DNA from: Dehalococcoidales bacterium
GTDB lineage: Bacteria; Chloroflexota; Dehalococcoidia; Dehalococcoidales; UBA5627
Direction of reading: 5' to 3'
DNA: 19,590 nt
Assembly: GCA_012520835.1 (NCBI GenBank)
Contig: JAAYNN010000146.1
Span: 1-19,590 of the forward strand
Numbering within the stretch: the first letter of the stretch is position 1; each line of letters begins with the position of its first letter. Of the stretch, positions 7,362-14,065 are shown one piece after another. Below the pieces are notes generated by a model. That model was not told the DNA's origin. It did no database searches and was given only the letters and a program-made list of their open reading frames with translations. The position numbers were made by a program, and so were the translations under genes.

Positions 7362-8228
7362 GTGAAGATACGGCAAATTGTTTTGGGCTTCACCGCCGGC
7401 CTGCTGATTTTACTGGCATTGCCGTTATCCATTGTTGCCGGCAATTCATCAGACGGCAGCTTTACCATTGCGCTGGTGATATCGAATATATCTGTCAGCA
7501 ATGTCGGGCTGACAGAGGCTGACGTTTCATGGGATACTAACAATAATGCAACCTCGCAGGTATATTACGATACAAAACCGCATGATAATATCGAATCCTA
7601 CCGATATCGAACCGCAGTCGACCCGGCCGCCGTACTGAATCACAGCGTACATCTGGCGGGGCTTTTAGATGGGACTACTTATCATTGCCGAATCAGGTCG
7701 GTTGCCATGTCCGGACCTTACGAGCATGTTGCCGTTTCGGATAATTTCAGATTTACTACCGCACGATTTACAACAACGGCTACCACGACCACTTCCGCTA
7801 CCACTACTACAACCTCCGGGACAACTACGGAGACCACTACAGTTATAACCACCACCCAGACTTCATCGGTAACGACCACTTCCGCTACCGCTACTACAAC
7901 CTCCGGGACAACTACGGAGACCACTACGGTTATAACCACCACCCGGACTTCGTCGGTAACGACCACTCCCGCGACAACCACTGCTGGAGGTACAACAACC
8001 GCTGCCACGTCTCCGGTTATCACCGATACCACCACATCGTCGCAAACAACTACCGGCACTACTTCACCGGTAACCACCGATACCACCACAGCGACCACCA
8101 CGCCGTTCCGGGAGATAATGAACATGCCGGTTTTTTACTGGATAGCGGGGACGGTGCTGGTCATCGGATTATCGTGGATATTGCTGCTGTTATTTATGCG
8201 CCGCCGGAAGAAAAAAGAAGAGGAATAA
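7362..8228 (+). CDS. Membrane-anchored Fn3-like protein with Thr-rich stalk
   Basis: A 288-residue protein with a GTG start. AGGAGG at 7347-7352 lies 9 nt upstream, overlapping the end of the preceding gene. There is a signal peptide at 1-26. Residues about 38-134 form an Fn3/purple-acid-phosphatase-N-like domain (ISNISVSNVGLTEADVSWDT, YYDT, LAGLLDGTTYHCRIRS). A stalk of about 110 residues (135-247) is almost all Thr with Ser, Ala and Val, and includes two 29-residue tandem repeats. A membrane helix at about 257-279 is followed by the basic tail RRRKKKEEE. Thr-rich stalks are usually O-glycosylated and lift a head domain off the cell surface. The coupling of stop and start 3 nt apart with the previous gene indicates co-expression of the two anchored proteins. 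Confidence 0.78.
   Translation: MKIRQIVLGFTAGLLILLALPLSIVAGNSSDGSFTIALVISNISVSNVGLTEADVSWDTNNNATSQVYYDTKPHDNIESYRYRTAVDPAAVLNHSVHLAGLLDGTTYHCRIRSVAMSGPYEHVAVSDNFRFTTARFTTTATTTTSATTTTTSGTTTETTTVITTTQTSSVTTTSATATTTSGTTTETTTVITTTRTSSVTTTPATTTAGGTTTAATSPVITDTTTSSQTTTGTTSPVTTDTTTATTTPFREIMNMPVFYWIAGTVLVIGLSWILLLLFMRRRKKKEEE
7785..7958 (+). repeat. 87-bp tandem duplication in the Thr-rich stalk
   Basis: Two adjacent 87-bp copies (7785-7871 and 7872-7958) begin ACGACCACTTCCGCTACC and differ at 4 positions. A third copy is started and then diverges after 7964. The unit is 29 codons and in frame, so copy number can change without breaking the gene. The four differences change two residues (Thr to Ala, Gln to Arg) and two codons silently. 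Confidence 0.9.
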
Positions 8229-8302
8229 AGCGTAATCTTCTCACTTAGCCAGATAGGCGGATTCCGATAAACCGCTGTTCAGAACGAGCATGGATTATCT
8301 AT

Positions 8303-8710
8303 CTATTTACTCCGGTTGGCTTTCTTTATCCGCCAGCCCAGAAGCAGCAGGACTGCAGCCACCAAGTGGGGCATACCGGTCAGCAGCCACAGGGCAATCT
8401 GCCCGTTATTCAGGTAATAGAAAGAGTGAATTAGATATGCCAGCGAGACGGCAATCAGTAAAAATGCGGCGTAATTGACCTTCCAGAAGGAGAGAGCATA
8501 GGCTGCCAGGGCGATAACGCCGAATATAATCAGCAGCAATCCGGCAATGTCTGCGGTCGAAATATTTTTCAGGGCGCCTTCGCTTATCATCATTACAACC
8601 AGAAAGGCGGCGGCTATAAATGCGATGAATCTGCCGATGTGTATCAGCAGGCTGCCGGTTTTTCTGGCGGCTGAGGATTTTTTAGCGGTGTCGTTATTTT
8701 CTATATCCAT
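8303..8710 (-). CDS. Small multi-pass membrane protein downstream of nurA
   Basis: A 135-residue protein with a charged N-terminal tail (about 1-23), then about four hydrophobic segments (near 24-43, 55-72, 77-97 and 108-127) and a basic C terminus ending KKANRSK. The ATG at 8710 overlaps the end of nurA by 10 bp, and GAGG lies about 5 nt upstream, so it is translated with nurA. No catalytic motif is visible and I do not recognise a named family. Its 3' end converges with the surface cluster (stop at 8228). The 74 bp between them holds no convincing terminator. Confidence 0.7.
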   Translation of the reverse strand: MDIENNDTAKKSSAARKTGSLLIHIGRFIAFIAAAFLVVMMISEGALKNISTADIAGLLLIIFGVIALAAYALSFWKVNYAAFLLIAVSLAYLIHSFYYLNNGQIALWLLTGMPHLVAAVLLLLGWRIKKANRSK

Positions 8711-9909
8711 CTTGTCCTCTTGCTAAAACTTTTGGCCGACGTGATTATTTCGATATTCTTTTCCGACAGGGATGTCTCCACCAGCGTTTGCAGGTTTGCG
8801 CGATCGGCGGCGGTAATCACTGCCTGCTCGTGAGCCTCCGAGAGGGCAACCGGGTAGCCCTGCCCCCGGCGGCACTGGTCGAGTATCAGGGTGTGCGTCA
8901 TGTTTAACAGGGCATCGTTTCGGGCAATCCACTCCGGTATTTCTACGCGGGCAATTTCATCTTCTATCTTTACATAATAGAAGCAGATGCGGTGTATGCC
9001 GTAGCGCTGCTGTATGGATGAACGGCTGATAAACAATGCCGACCGTTCGCCTTCCTCGAGGAGCGTGAGGAACATGTCTTTATCCTGCACTCCGTCCACG
9101 ACATGGCACGGGTAGTCGCCGCCGGCATGTTCCCGGCGGCACTTATCGCAGTTTACCGGGTCGTAAGGGCAGATGGCGATGCGAACAGTGCCAACCACGT
9201 CCGCAGAGCGCGGGAAGCTGATATAGCTTGCCAGGGCAAGCATTTTGCCATCGCCTGATTTTTTAATTTCATCGAAATATTTCAGGAATCCGTTGTCCAG
9301 AAATTCCGTTACCACGAATTCCGGTATATCCTTGCTCATCAGGTTCCAGCGAATCAGCGTCCCGTCGGCAAGGAGCAGGGCAGGGATGTTTTCTTTAAGC
9401 GAGGCGGCTGTTTGTGCCAGTTGTTTAAATTCTTCGATGTCTCTCTTGATGCCGAGCAGGGTGCCTTCGATGGCAATCTCCCGGTTCGAGCCGTCGGGGG
9501 AAATCATCACCAGGTCTTTCTTCTCGAAGTAAAGCTGCGGTGTGCTTTCCAGTATGGCATCTGCATTTTCTCCATACCTGAGGTGGACGCTGCCGATGTT
9601 AATCAGGAAGTAGCGGGCGAAGTGATGGCGGTCGATATCGATTTGCGAACCGTCGGTGGCGACAACGCTGAAGTTTTCTGGCGGCTGCCCGGGGGTGTAT
9701 TTATTGTACAGGCTCTCGACCGGTTCAGCCGGCATCCAGCTGGTTTTTCCGGCTGTGATTTTATTCTTCAGGTCATCGAGATTTAGGGAGTTGTCGCAGA
9801 GCACCGACAGCGCCTTAGCCAGACGTTTTTGGCGCTCGGCGTCGCCGGCATCGATATGTGCCGTCATCTTTTCCACCTGTGGGGCAATACGGGCTAAATC
9901 CAGCGGCAT
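8701..9909 (-). CDS. nurA: NurA-domain nuclease
   Basis: A 402-residue protein with the NurA fold signatures: VVATDGSQI (Asp86) near the start of the core, LLADGTLIRW (Asp182) mid-protein, and a C-terminal YPVALSEAHEQAVIT segment (Glu358, His360, Asp369) of the kind that completes the metal site. NurA is a Mn-dependent 5'-3' exonuclease/endonuclease partnered by HerA; a HerA-like gene is encoded on the same strand at 1-479. An unusual feature is a Cys cluster at 247, 254, 257 and 268 (C-x6-C-x2-C-x10-C), which could bind zinc or an iron-sulphur cluster. The start is supported by GGGAG 5 nt upstream and a good promoter. The downstream membrane protein gene overlaps it by 10 bp. Confidence 0.85.
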   Translation of the reverse strand: MPLDLARIAPQVEKMTAHIDAGDAERQKRLAKALSVLCDNSLNLDDLKNKITAGKTSWMPAEPVESLYNKYTPGQPPENFSVVATDGSQIDIDRHHFARYFLINIGSVHLRYGENADAILESTPQLYFEKKDLVMISPDGSNREIAIEGTLLGIKRDIEEFKQLAQTAASLKENIPALLLADGTLIRWNLMSKDIPEFVVTEFLDNGFLKYFDEIKKSGDGKMLALASYISFPRSADVVGTVRIAICPYDPVNCDKCRREHAGGDYPCHVVDGVQDKDMFLTLLEEGERSALFISRSSIQQRYGIHRICFYYVKIEDEIARVEIPEWIARNDALLNMTHTLILDQCRRGQGYPVALSEAHEQAVITAADRANLQTLVETSLSEKNIEIITSAKSFSKRTRWI

Positions 9910-9939
9910 GCCTGCTCCCTTTAATATTTTTTCAGTATA

Positions 9940-9968
9940 AGTATAGTTTATCAGGTTTGGCGACTCAA
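9940..9968 (-). promoter_or_regulatory. nurA promoter
   Basis: On the minus strand TTGAGT (9963-9968) and TATACT (9940-9945) are exactly 17 bp apart. A second TATACT overlaps downstream at 9934-9939. Transcription would start about 20-25 nt before the nurA ATG. Confidence 0.6.
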
Positions 9969-10141
9969 GTTCGCTTTTTTAAAATCAGGTGAGACCGGGC
10001 ATTTATTATAATTATGGGGGGTGGGGTAATGAAGCCGTTCGTGGTGAGCGTATCGAACTATAACGGCGGTGAATTAAACTAGATTTCCGTTCGTTTGACC
10101 CTTTCCCGACTTGTCGGGACTTCAGGAAGACGGTTAATTGT

Positions 10142-10222
10142 ATTGTCATGCTGAGCGCAGCGAAGCATCTAAATGCCATTCGATAAGCCTTAGATTCTTC
10201 GGCTTTGCCTCAGAATGACAAT
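10142..10222. repeat. Inverted-repeat element 1
   Basis: Arms of about 30 bp (10142-10171 and 10191-10222) share ATTGTCAT-x-CTGAG at the outer end and GAAG-x-ATCTA at the inner end, around a 19-bp loop. The ends are the familiar TGTCAT(T/G)CTGAG type of dispersed repeat. Confidence 0.7.
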
Positions 10223-10255
10223 TGTGTGGGTACCCCGCACAACGAAATTCCTATT

Positions 10256-10399
10256 TGTCATGATGAGTTCGTGGTGGTCGAACGAAGCATCTGGGGCGGG
10301 GCTATTAACGTGTTACCGCCTGTTGCCGAGGATACCTTTGTGCTGTTTCTCCCCGCCTCCCCAGATCCTTCAGTCACCCCCTGTGACTTCAGGATGACA
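10256..10399. repeat. Inverted-repeat element 2
   Basis: The left arm 10256-10300 and right arm 10351-10399 pair imperfectly: TGTCAT outermost, then GAAG-ATCTGGGG and a G-rich block at the inner end. About 50 bp lie between the arms. It is related at its termini to element 1, which lies 34 bp to the left. Confidence 0.65.
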
Positions 10400-10483
10400 G
10401 TCTGAGTTCGTGCCCTTCGACAAGGTCAGTAACTTTAATATCCCTCATCAGTTTCACCCCAACACGGGAATAAAAGGACGAAT

Positions 10484-10509
10484 AACTCAGGGCTGATTTT
10501 CCCTGAGTT
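10484..10509 (-). terminator. Terminator hairpin of the PGI/PMI gene
   Basis: A perfect 9-bp stem, AACTCAGGG (10484-10492) and CCCTGAGTT (10501-10509), encloses an 8-nt loop. Read on the minus strand it lies just after the present stop codon and is followed by a moderately T-rich stretch (ATTCGTCCTTTTATT). It also overlaps the last codons of the restored reading frame described for the gene upstream. Confidence 0.5.
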
Positions 10510-10515
10510 CGCGTT

Positions 10516-11553
10516 TCAGCTTATCGATAGTCTCACAGGGGCAGGGTCAACTTCGTTTAAAATCGCCAGGTAGTAGCTGATGTAATCTCCCAGGAGCACC
10601 AGGCTCAGCATCTGCGCCAGCGCACTTTCTCCGCCGGTATCCACGATGCTGTACTTGATTCTATCATGTTCCAGGATACGGCAGGTGGCCTGATAACGTG
10701 CCAGCATGGCTTTCGATATCAATGACGAGCGCAGCAGGATAATCAGGGCGTTTTTGCTAAACTCGGCCGGGAAGCGGTAACCGGCAATAGAATTGTGATT
10801 CAGTTCCGAAAAGGATTCGCTGGCTGCCCAGTTCTTGCTGTTTTCGTTAAGCTGGGTCTTCCACCTGCAGGCGATTTCTGAAGTAATCTCAGAGCCGTAA
10901 ATAAAAATGAACTTCCCGTAGAGCTTCTGCGCCATCTGTTTAGCCTGATTCTTCTCCAGCGGTACCGTAATATCCAGTTGCTGCGATAGCTGCTCCAGTA
11001 TCTTTATGGTTTCGGCAATTTCTGCGGACTTATCCCCGATGATGCCGAGCTTTTGCAGGGTACAGTAGATTGCCATGAAGCTGAATGGCAGGGTGGAGCG
11101 CGGTTGGGCATTGTAATCGAAGGTGAACAGGGGCAGATGCTTTTCTTCAGCGATTTCTTTCAGTTTGCCGCCGGTGGAAATAACCATGCATCTGGCATTG
11201 ATATCCAGCGCCTGTGCAAAGGCTGAGATAGTCTCCTCGGTATAGCCTGAATAGCTGCAGGCTATTACAAGCGTCTGTTCATCGACATAGGCCGGCAGGT
11301 CGTAGCCGCGGTTTACCGTCATCGGAATTTGGGCTTCGTTAATGATTAAACGCGAAATCAGGTCTCCTCCGATTGCCGAACATTCCGTTCCGAGTATCAT
11401 CATCCTGTTAATATTAGCATAGTCCTCGGGCAGCTCTATTATCATTGCCTTGCGCCATGCCGTGCGGTATAGCTCAGGGATGTTAGTGAGATGCCCTATC
11501 ATATTTTCAAGGTCGTATTCACTATAAGCATTAATATCATCTAAATCTATCAT
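10516..11553 (-). CDS. Bifunctional phosphoglucose/phosphomannose isomerase
   Basis: A 345-residue cytosolic SIS-fold enzyme that interconverts glucose-6-P or mannose-6-P with fructose-6-P. Visible motifs: SAIGGDLI (59-66), the sugar-phosphate loop SYSGYTEETI (100-109), the active-site PRSTLPFSF (151-159), and the NSKNWAASESFSELNHN segment (238-254), typical of the archaeal/bacterial PGI/PMI family. The last five residues (RLSIS) are not family-like. If one G is added after GTG of Val340, the frame reads VETIDKLKRELRENQP and stops at 10487, which is the expected C terminus, so a one-base deletion is likely. The ATG has GGGAG about 8 nt upstream. It belongs with the phosphohexomutase and cupin genes next to it in hexose/mannose-phosphate supply. 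Confidence 0.88.
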   Translation of the reverse strand: MIDLDDINAYSEYDLENMIGHLTNIPELYRTAWRKAMIIELPEDYANINRMMILGTECSAIGGDLISRLIINEAQIPMTVNRGYDLPAYVDEQTLVIACSYSGYTEETISAFAQALDINARCMVISTGGKLKEIAEEKHLPLFTFDYNAQPRSTLPFSFMAIYCTLQKLGIIGDKSAEIAETIKILEQLSQQLDITVPLEKNQAKQMAQKLYGKFIFIYGSEITSEIACRWKTQLNENSKNWAASESFSELNHNSIAGYRFPAEFSKNALIILLRSSLISKAMLARYQATCRILEHDRIKYSIVDTGGESALAQMLSLVLLGDYISYYLAILNEVDPAPVRLSIS

Positions 11554-11968
11554 AATTAAACTCCCAAGATGTCTTTTCCCAGTTTTAATATGCTTTTTGC
11601 CTTATTAGAACTATCCGTTTTAGTGTAATTATGAAGCAGTAATTTATATCCCTGAAAACGGATGATCATTTGTTTCCTATCGAATGAAATATAACTAAAA
11701 CCATTCGATTTTTATCATAAATCAATTTAGCATAAACCTGCAAATAGTATTCTTACAGGATCATGATGAATACAATACAGCCGGTCGAAAGTATAAGGGA
11801 TGCCTGAACAAAAAAAGGCTAATTTCTGTAACTGCCGGGATTTATCGCAGGATTCCTTTCAAAGCAATTTAAAATATGTTATCTTTTATATGTTGTTGAT
11901 TATTTTAAAGTTTGTATGGCTTTAAAAAGATACGGTCAGCTTCAAGTCATTTAGATTGGGGGTGTTGG
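11554..11968. promoter_or_regulatory. Divergent AT-rich intergenic region with three dyads
   Basis: This 415-bp gap separates the divergent PGI/PMI and cupin genes and has no credible gene. It holds three perfect inverted repeats: ATCCGTTTT (11613-11621) / AAAACGGAT (11655-11663); ATCGAATG (11679-11686) / CATTCGAT (11702-11709); and TTTTAAAG (11903-11910) / CTTTAAAA (11920-11927). The last is centred about 54 bp before the cupin ATG. They could be operators or leader hairpins. I could not assign convincing -35/-10 pairs. Confidence 0.4.
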
Positions 11969-12316
11969 ATGCTTCCTAGAAAAATAGAAAAACCCTGGGG
12001 TTATGAGCTGGTTTATGCAGAAACTGAAAAGTATGTCGGGAAGATATTGTTTGTTTATAAGGGGAGTCAGCTTAGCTTGCAATATCATAAGATAAAGGAT
12101 GAGAGTATGTATATCTACAAAGGTATAGCTGAACTGGAGATTGGCAATCTACAGGGTGTAAAACAAGTTATAAAGATGTCAGAAAATGAGTCGTATAGAA
12201 TTATGCCTGGATGTGTGCATCGACTGACTGCTCTTGAAGATTGCGAGGTTCTTGAAGTGTCTACCCCCGAATTAGACGATGTTGTCAGGTTAGAAGATCG
12301 GTACGGAAGGATATAG
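11969..12316 (+). CDS. Mannose-6-phosphate isomerase-like cupin
   Basis: A 115-residue single-domain cupin resembling the C-terminal domain of type II mannose-6-P isomerases / mannose-1-P guanylyltransferases. It has KPWGYELVY (8-16), the metal motif QYHKIKDESMY (38-48; His40, Glu45) and the second cupin motif MPGCVHRL (79-86; His84), ending VVRLEDRYGRI. The ATG at 11969 is preferred over an upstream one at 11912 because GGGGG lies 6 nt upstream and the family begins at this point. Such small cupins can isomerise mannose-6-P or simply bind sugar phosphates. It sits between PGI/PMI and phosphomannomutase but on the opposite strand. It looks more AT-rich than its neighbours, which may point to separate acquisition. 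Confidence 0.8.
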   Translation: MLPRKIEKPWGYELVYAETEKYVGKILFVYKGSQLSLQYHKIKDESMYIYKGIAELEIGNLQGVKQVIKMSENESYRIMPGCVHRLTALEDCEVLEVSTPELDDVVRLEDRYGRI

Positions 12317-12334
12317 GTTCTCCGTAAATAGATT

Positions 12335-13834
12335 TTATAAGCTCTTCTTTTCTTTTATTACAGATCTTTCTGCTAGCTGCTGAGTTTTTATAGATTGAAG
12401 TTCTGCTCCGGCAATTTTTCTGCCGGCTTCCAGCAGCCTTTTCACCCTTTGCGGGTTGTTGCTCTCGGCATATATTCTTAACAGCGGTTCCGTTCCCGAA
12501 AAACGGATTAACAGCCAGGTGCCGTCCGCCAGAGTGTACCTGAATCCGTCGATATTGTCCTCTTTTACCACTTCCATGCCGTCTAAGGTCTTCGGATGGC
12601 TGTTCCTGACACGTTCGGTAATCGTAGTCCTGCGCTCTTCGGCAAATTCTATGTCCACCCGGTCGTAATGGTGTTCTCCGACTCTATCGTATAAATCCTT
12701 GAGAAGCTGCGTGGGTTTTTTGCCGGTTTTTACCATAAAATCCAGGAAGCACAGACCTGCCAGCAGGGCGTCGCGCTCTGGCACATGCCCCCTGAGACCG
12801 TATCCCCCGCTCTCCTCCCCGCCGATCATGGCATTATGTTCAACCATCAGCGGAGCCACGTATTTAAAGCCCACTTTAGCCTCATAGACCGGTACGTTAT
12901 ATATCTTTCCCAGTTTATCCAGCATAGCGGTGGTGGTAATGGTCTTTATAATTGCCCCGTGTTCTCCCCTGACCTCCAGCATGTATAGCGCCAGGAGGGC
13001 GTACACCTGTAATTGGGTCAAGAAACTGCCGTTTTCATCCATAACGCCGATGCGGTCGGCATCGCCGTCCGTTGCCAATCCTGCGTCGGCTTTCTCGCTT
13101 TTTATTACCTCCGAGAGGGCGGCCAGGTTGACGGCTATCGGCTCCGGTTGCTTCATGCCGGGGAAGGCCGGGTTGGGTAGCGCATTGAGTTCTATAATCT
13201 CGCCCCCGCTCTCTTCGAGCAATTTCTTGAAGTATCCGCCGCCCGCACCGCACATCGAGTCGATAGCTATTTTCAGTCTGGCCTTTTTAATGCCTTCCAA
13301 ATCGACCAGCCTGGCTATTTGGGCCCGGTAGGCAGGATAGAGGTCGGTATATTCCACCAGTCCTTTGTCGATTGCTTCAGAAAGGGGCAGCCGTTTCACT
13401 GTCCCGGAGTTAAAAACGCTTTCAACAATCTTTTCGATTTCGGCTATGACTGCCGTCGGTGCGCTGGCGCCGTCCTGCGACTTGATTTTAAATCCGTTCC
13501 ATTTAGCCGGATTGTGGCTGGCCGTGATGACAATCGCACCGCCAGCTTTTTTGGCTACCACACCGTAGCTGATAACCGGTGTCGGCTCTATCTTATCGCA
13601 GAGGTAAACCTTTATCCTGTTGGCAGAAATGACCTCGGCAGCAGCAGAGGCGAATTCTTTTGAAGCAAAACGTGAATCATATCCAATCACCAGTCCGCGC
13701 TTTGCCAGTCCGGACTGATGCATATAAAGAGCGACTGCCTGGGCGCAGATGCGCACATTCTCGAAAGTGAAATCCTCGGCAATGATGCCGCGCCAGCCGT
13801 CGGTTCCGAATTTAATGGGATTTTTGCTTGACAT
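12335..13834 (-). CDS. Phosphoglucomutase/phosphomannomutase
   Basis: A 499-residue alpha-D-phosphohexomutase that moves phosphate between C6 and C1 of glucose or mannose through a phosphoserine. All four domains are intact: FGTDGWRG (9-16), the catalytic loop TASHNP (104-109, Ser106), the Mg loop DGDADR (257-262), the sugar-binding GGEESGG (338-344), and the phosphate-binding RFSGTEPLLRIY (444-455). The length is usual for the family. Glucose versus mannose preference cannot be read from the sequence. With PGI/PMI it would make mannose-1-P or glucose-1-P from fructose-6-P. An AGGA lies about 12 nt upstream of the ATG, a long spacing. Its 3' end converges with the cupin, 18 bp away, without an obvious terminator. 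Confidence 0.92.
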   Translation of the reverse strand: MSSKNPIKFGTDGWRGIIAEDFTFENVRICAQAVALYMHQSGLAKRGLVIGYDSRFASKEFASAAAEVISANRIKVYLCDKIEPTPVISYGVVAKKAGGAIVITASHNPAKWNGFKIKSQDGASAPTAVIAEIEKIVESVFNSGTVKRLPLSEAIDKGLVEYTDLYPAYRAQIARLVDLEGIKKARLKIAIDSMCGAGGGYFKKLLEESGGEIIELNALPNPAFPGMKQPEPIAVNLAALSEVIKSEKADAGLATDGDADRIGVMDENGSFLTQLQVYALLALYMLEVRGEHGAIIKTITTTAMLDKLGKIYNVPVYEAKVGFKYVAPLMVEHNAMIGGEESGGYGLRGHVPERDALLAGLCFLDFMVKTGKKPTQLLKDLYDRVGEHHYDRVDIEFAEERRTTITERVRNSHPKTLDGMEVVKEDNIDGFRYTLADGTWLLIRFSGTEPLLRIYAESNNPQRVKRLLEAGRKIAGAELQSIKTQQLAERSVIKEKKSL

Positions 13835-13991
13835 TGTTTTTGTTAATCCTGCTCATTTTCAATAAAAATATTTATTTCGGCTCCTGTACATCATGGTTGC
13901 TGTCAACACTGATACGAAGCCTCTATGGATTAGATAATCTTCCTTCGATATCTCAGGACGGGCACCGCGAGCGGCTATATTTTTCATCTTT

Positions 13992-14016
13992 CGCTCACCA
14001 TGAGCCTGTCGAATGG
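13992..14016. repeat. Remnant of a dispersed repeat
   Basis: CGCTCACCATGAGCCTGTCG followed by AATGG matches the CTGAGC-TGTCGAA-GG type of repeat found in the gap at 10021-10435. It occupies the gene-free interval 13835-14065 between metK and the phosphohexomutase gene. Confidence 0.5.
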
Positions 14017-14065
14017 CCTGGCAGTGGAAAAATCCAATTTTGCTAAAATGTTTTCCTCTGCAAAA

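Larger units (their letters stand above)
10021..10435. repeat. Cluster of palindromic dispersed intergenic repeats
   Basis: The 606-bp gap 9910-10515 has no credible gene. It contains several elements of the CTGAG/TTCGTC-GAAG class seen scattered in many bacterial genomes. One is CCGTTCGTGGTGAGCGTATC near 10033-10052. Another is a small hairpin TCCCGAC-TT-GTCGGGA at 10104-10119. A third is an imperfect inverted pair, ATTGTCATGCTGAG...ATCTA (10142-10171) against TAGATTCTTC...ATGACAAT (10191-10222). A fourth is a second pair with arms at 10256-10300 (TGTCATGATGAG, ATCTGGGGCGGGG) and 10351-10399 (CCCCGCCTCCCCAGAT, AGGATGACA). A fifth is CTGAGTTCGTGCCCTTCGAC near 10403-10422. These are probably non-autonomous mobile or structural elements. 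Confidence 0.75.

Noticed and set aside
7785..7964. CRISPR-like array
   Set aside because: The 87-bp units are directly abutting, in frame and coding; there are no spacers.
7718..8125. Val-rich open frame opposite the Thr-rich stalk
   Set aside because: It is the mirror of Thr codons (ACN read as NGT); it has no independent ribosome site and the plus-strand gene fully explains the DNA.
10205..10405. Short plus-strand frames in the repeat region
   Set aside because: They run through palindromic repeats, have no convincing ribosome site and no protein-like pattern.
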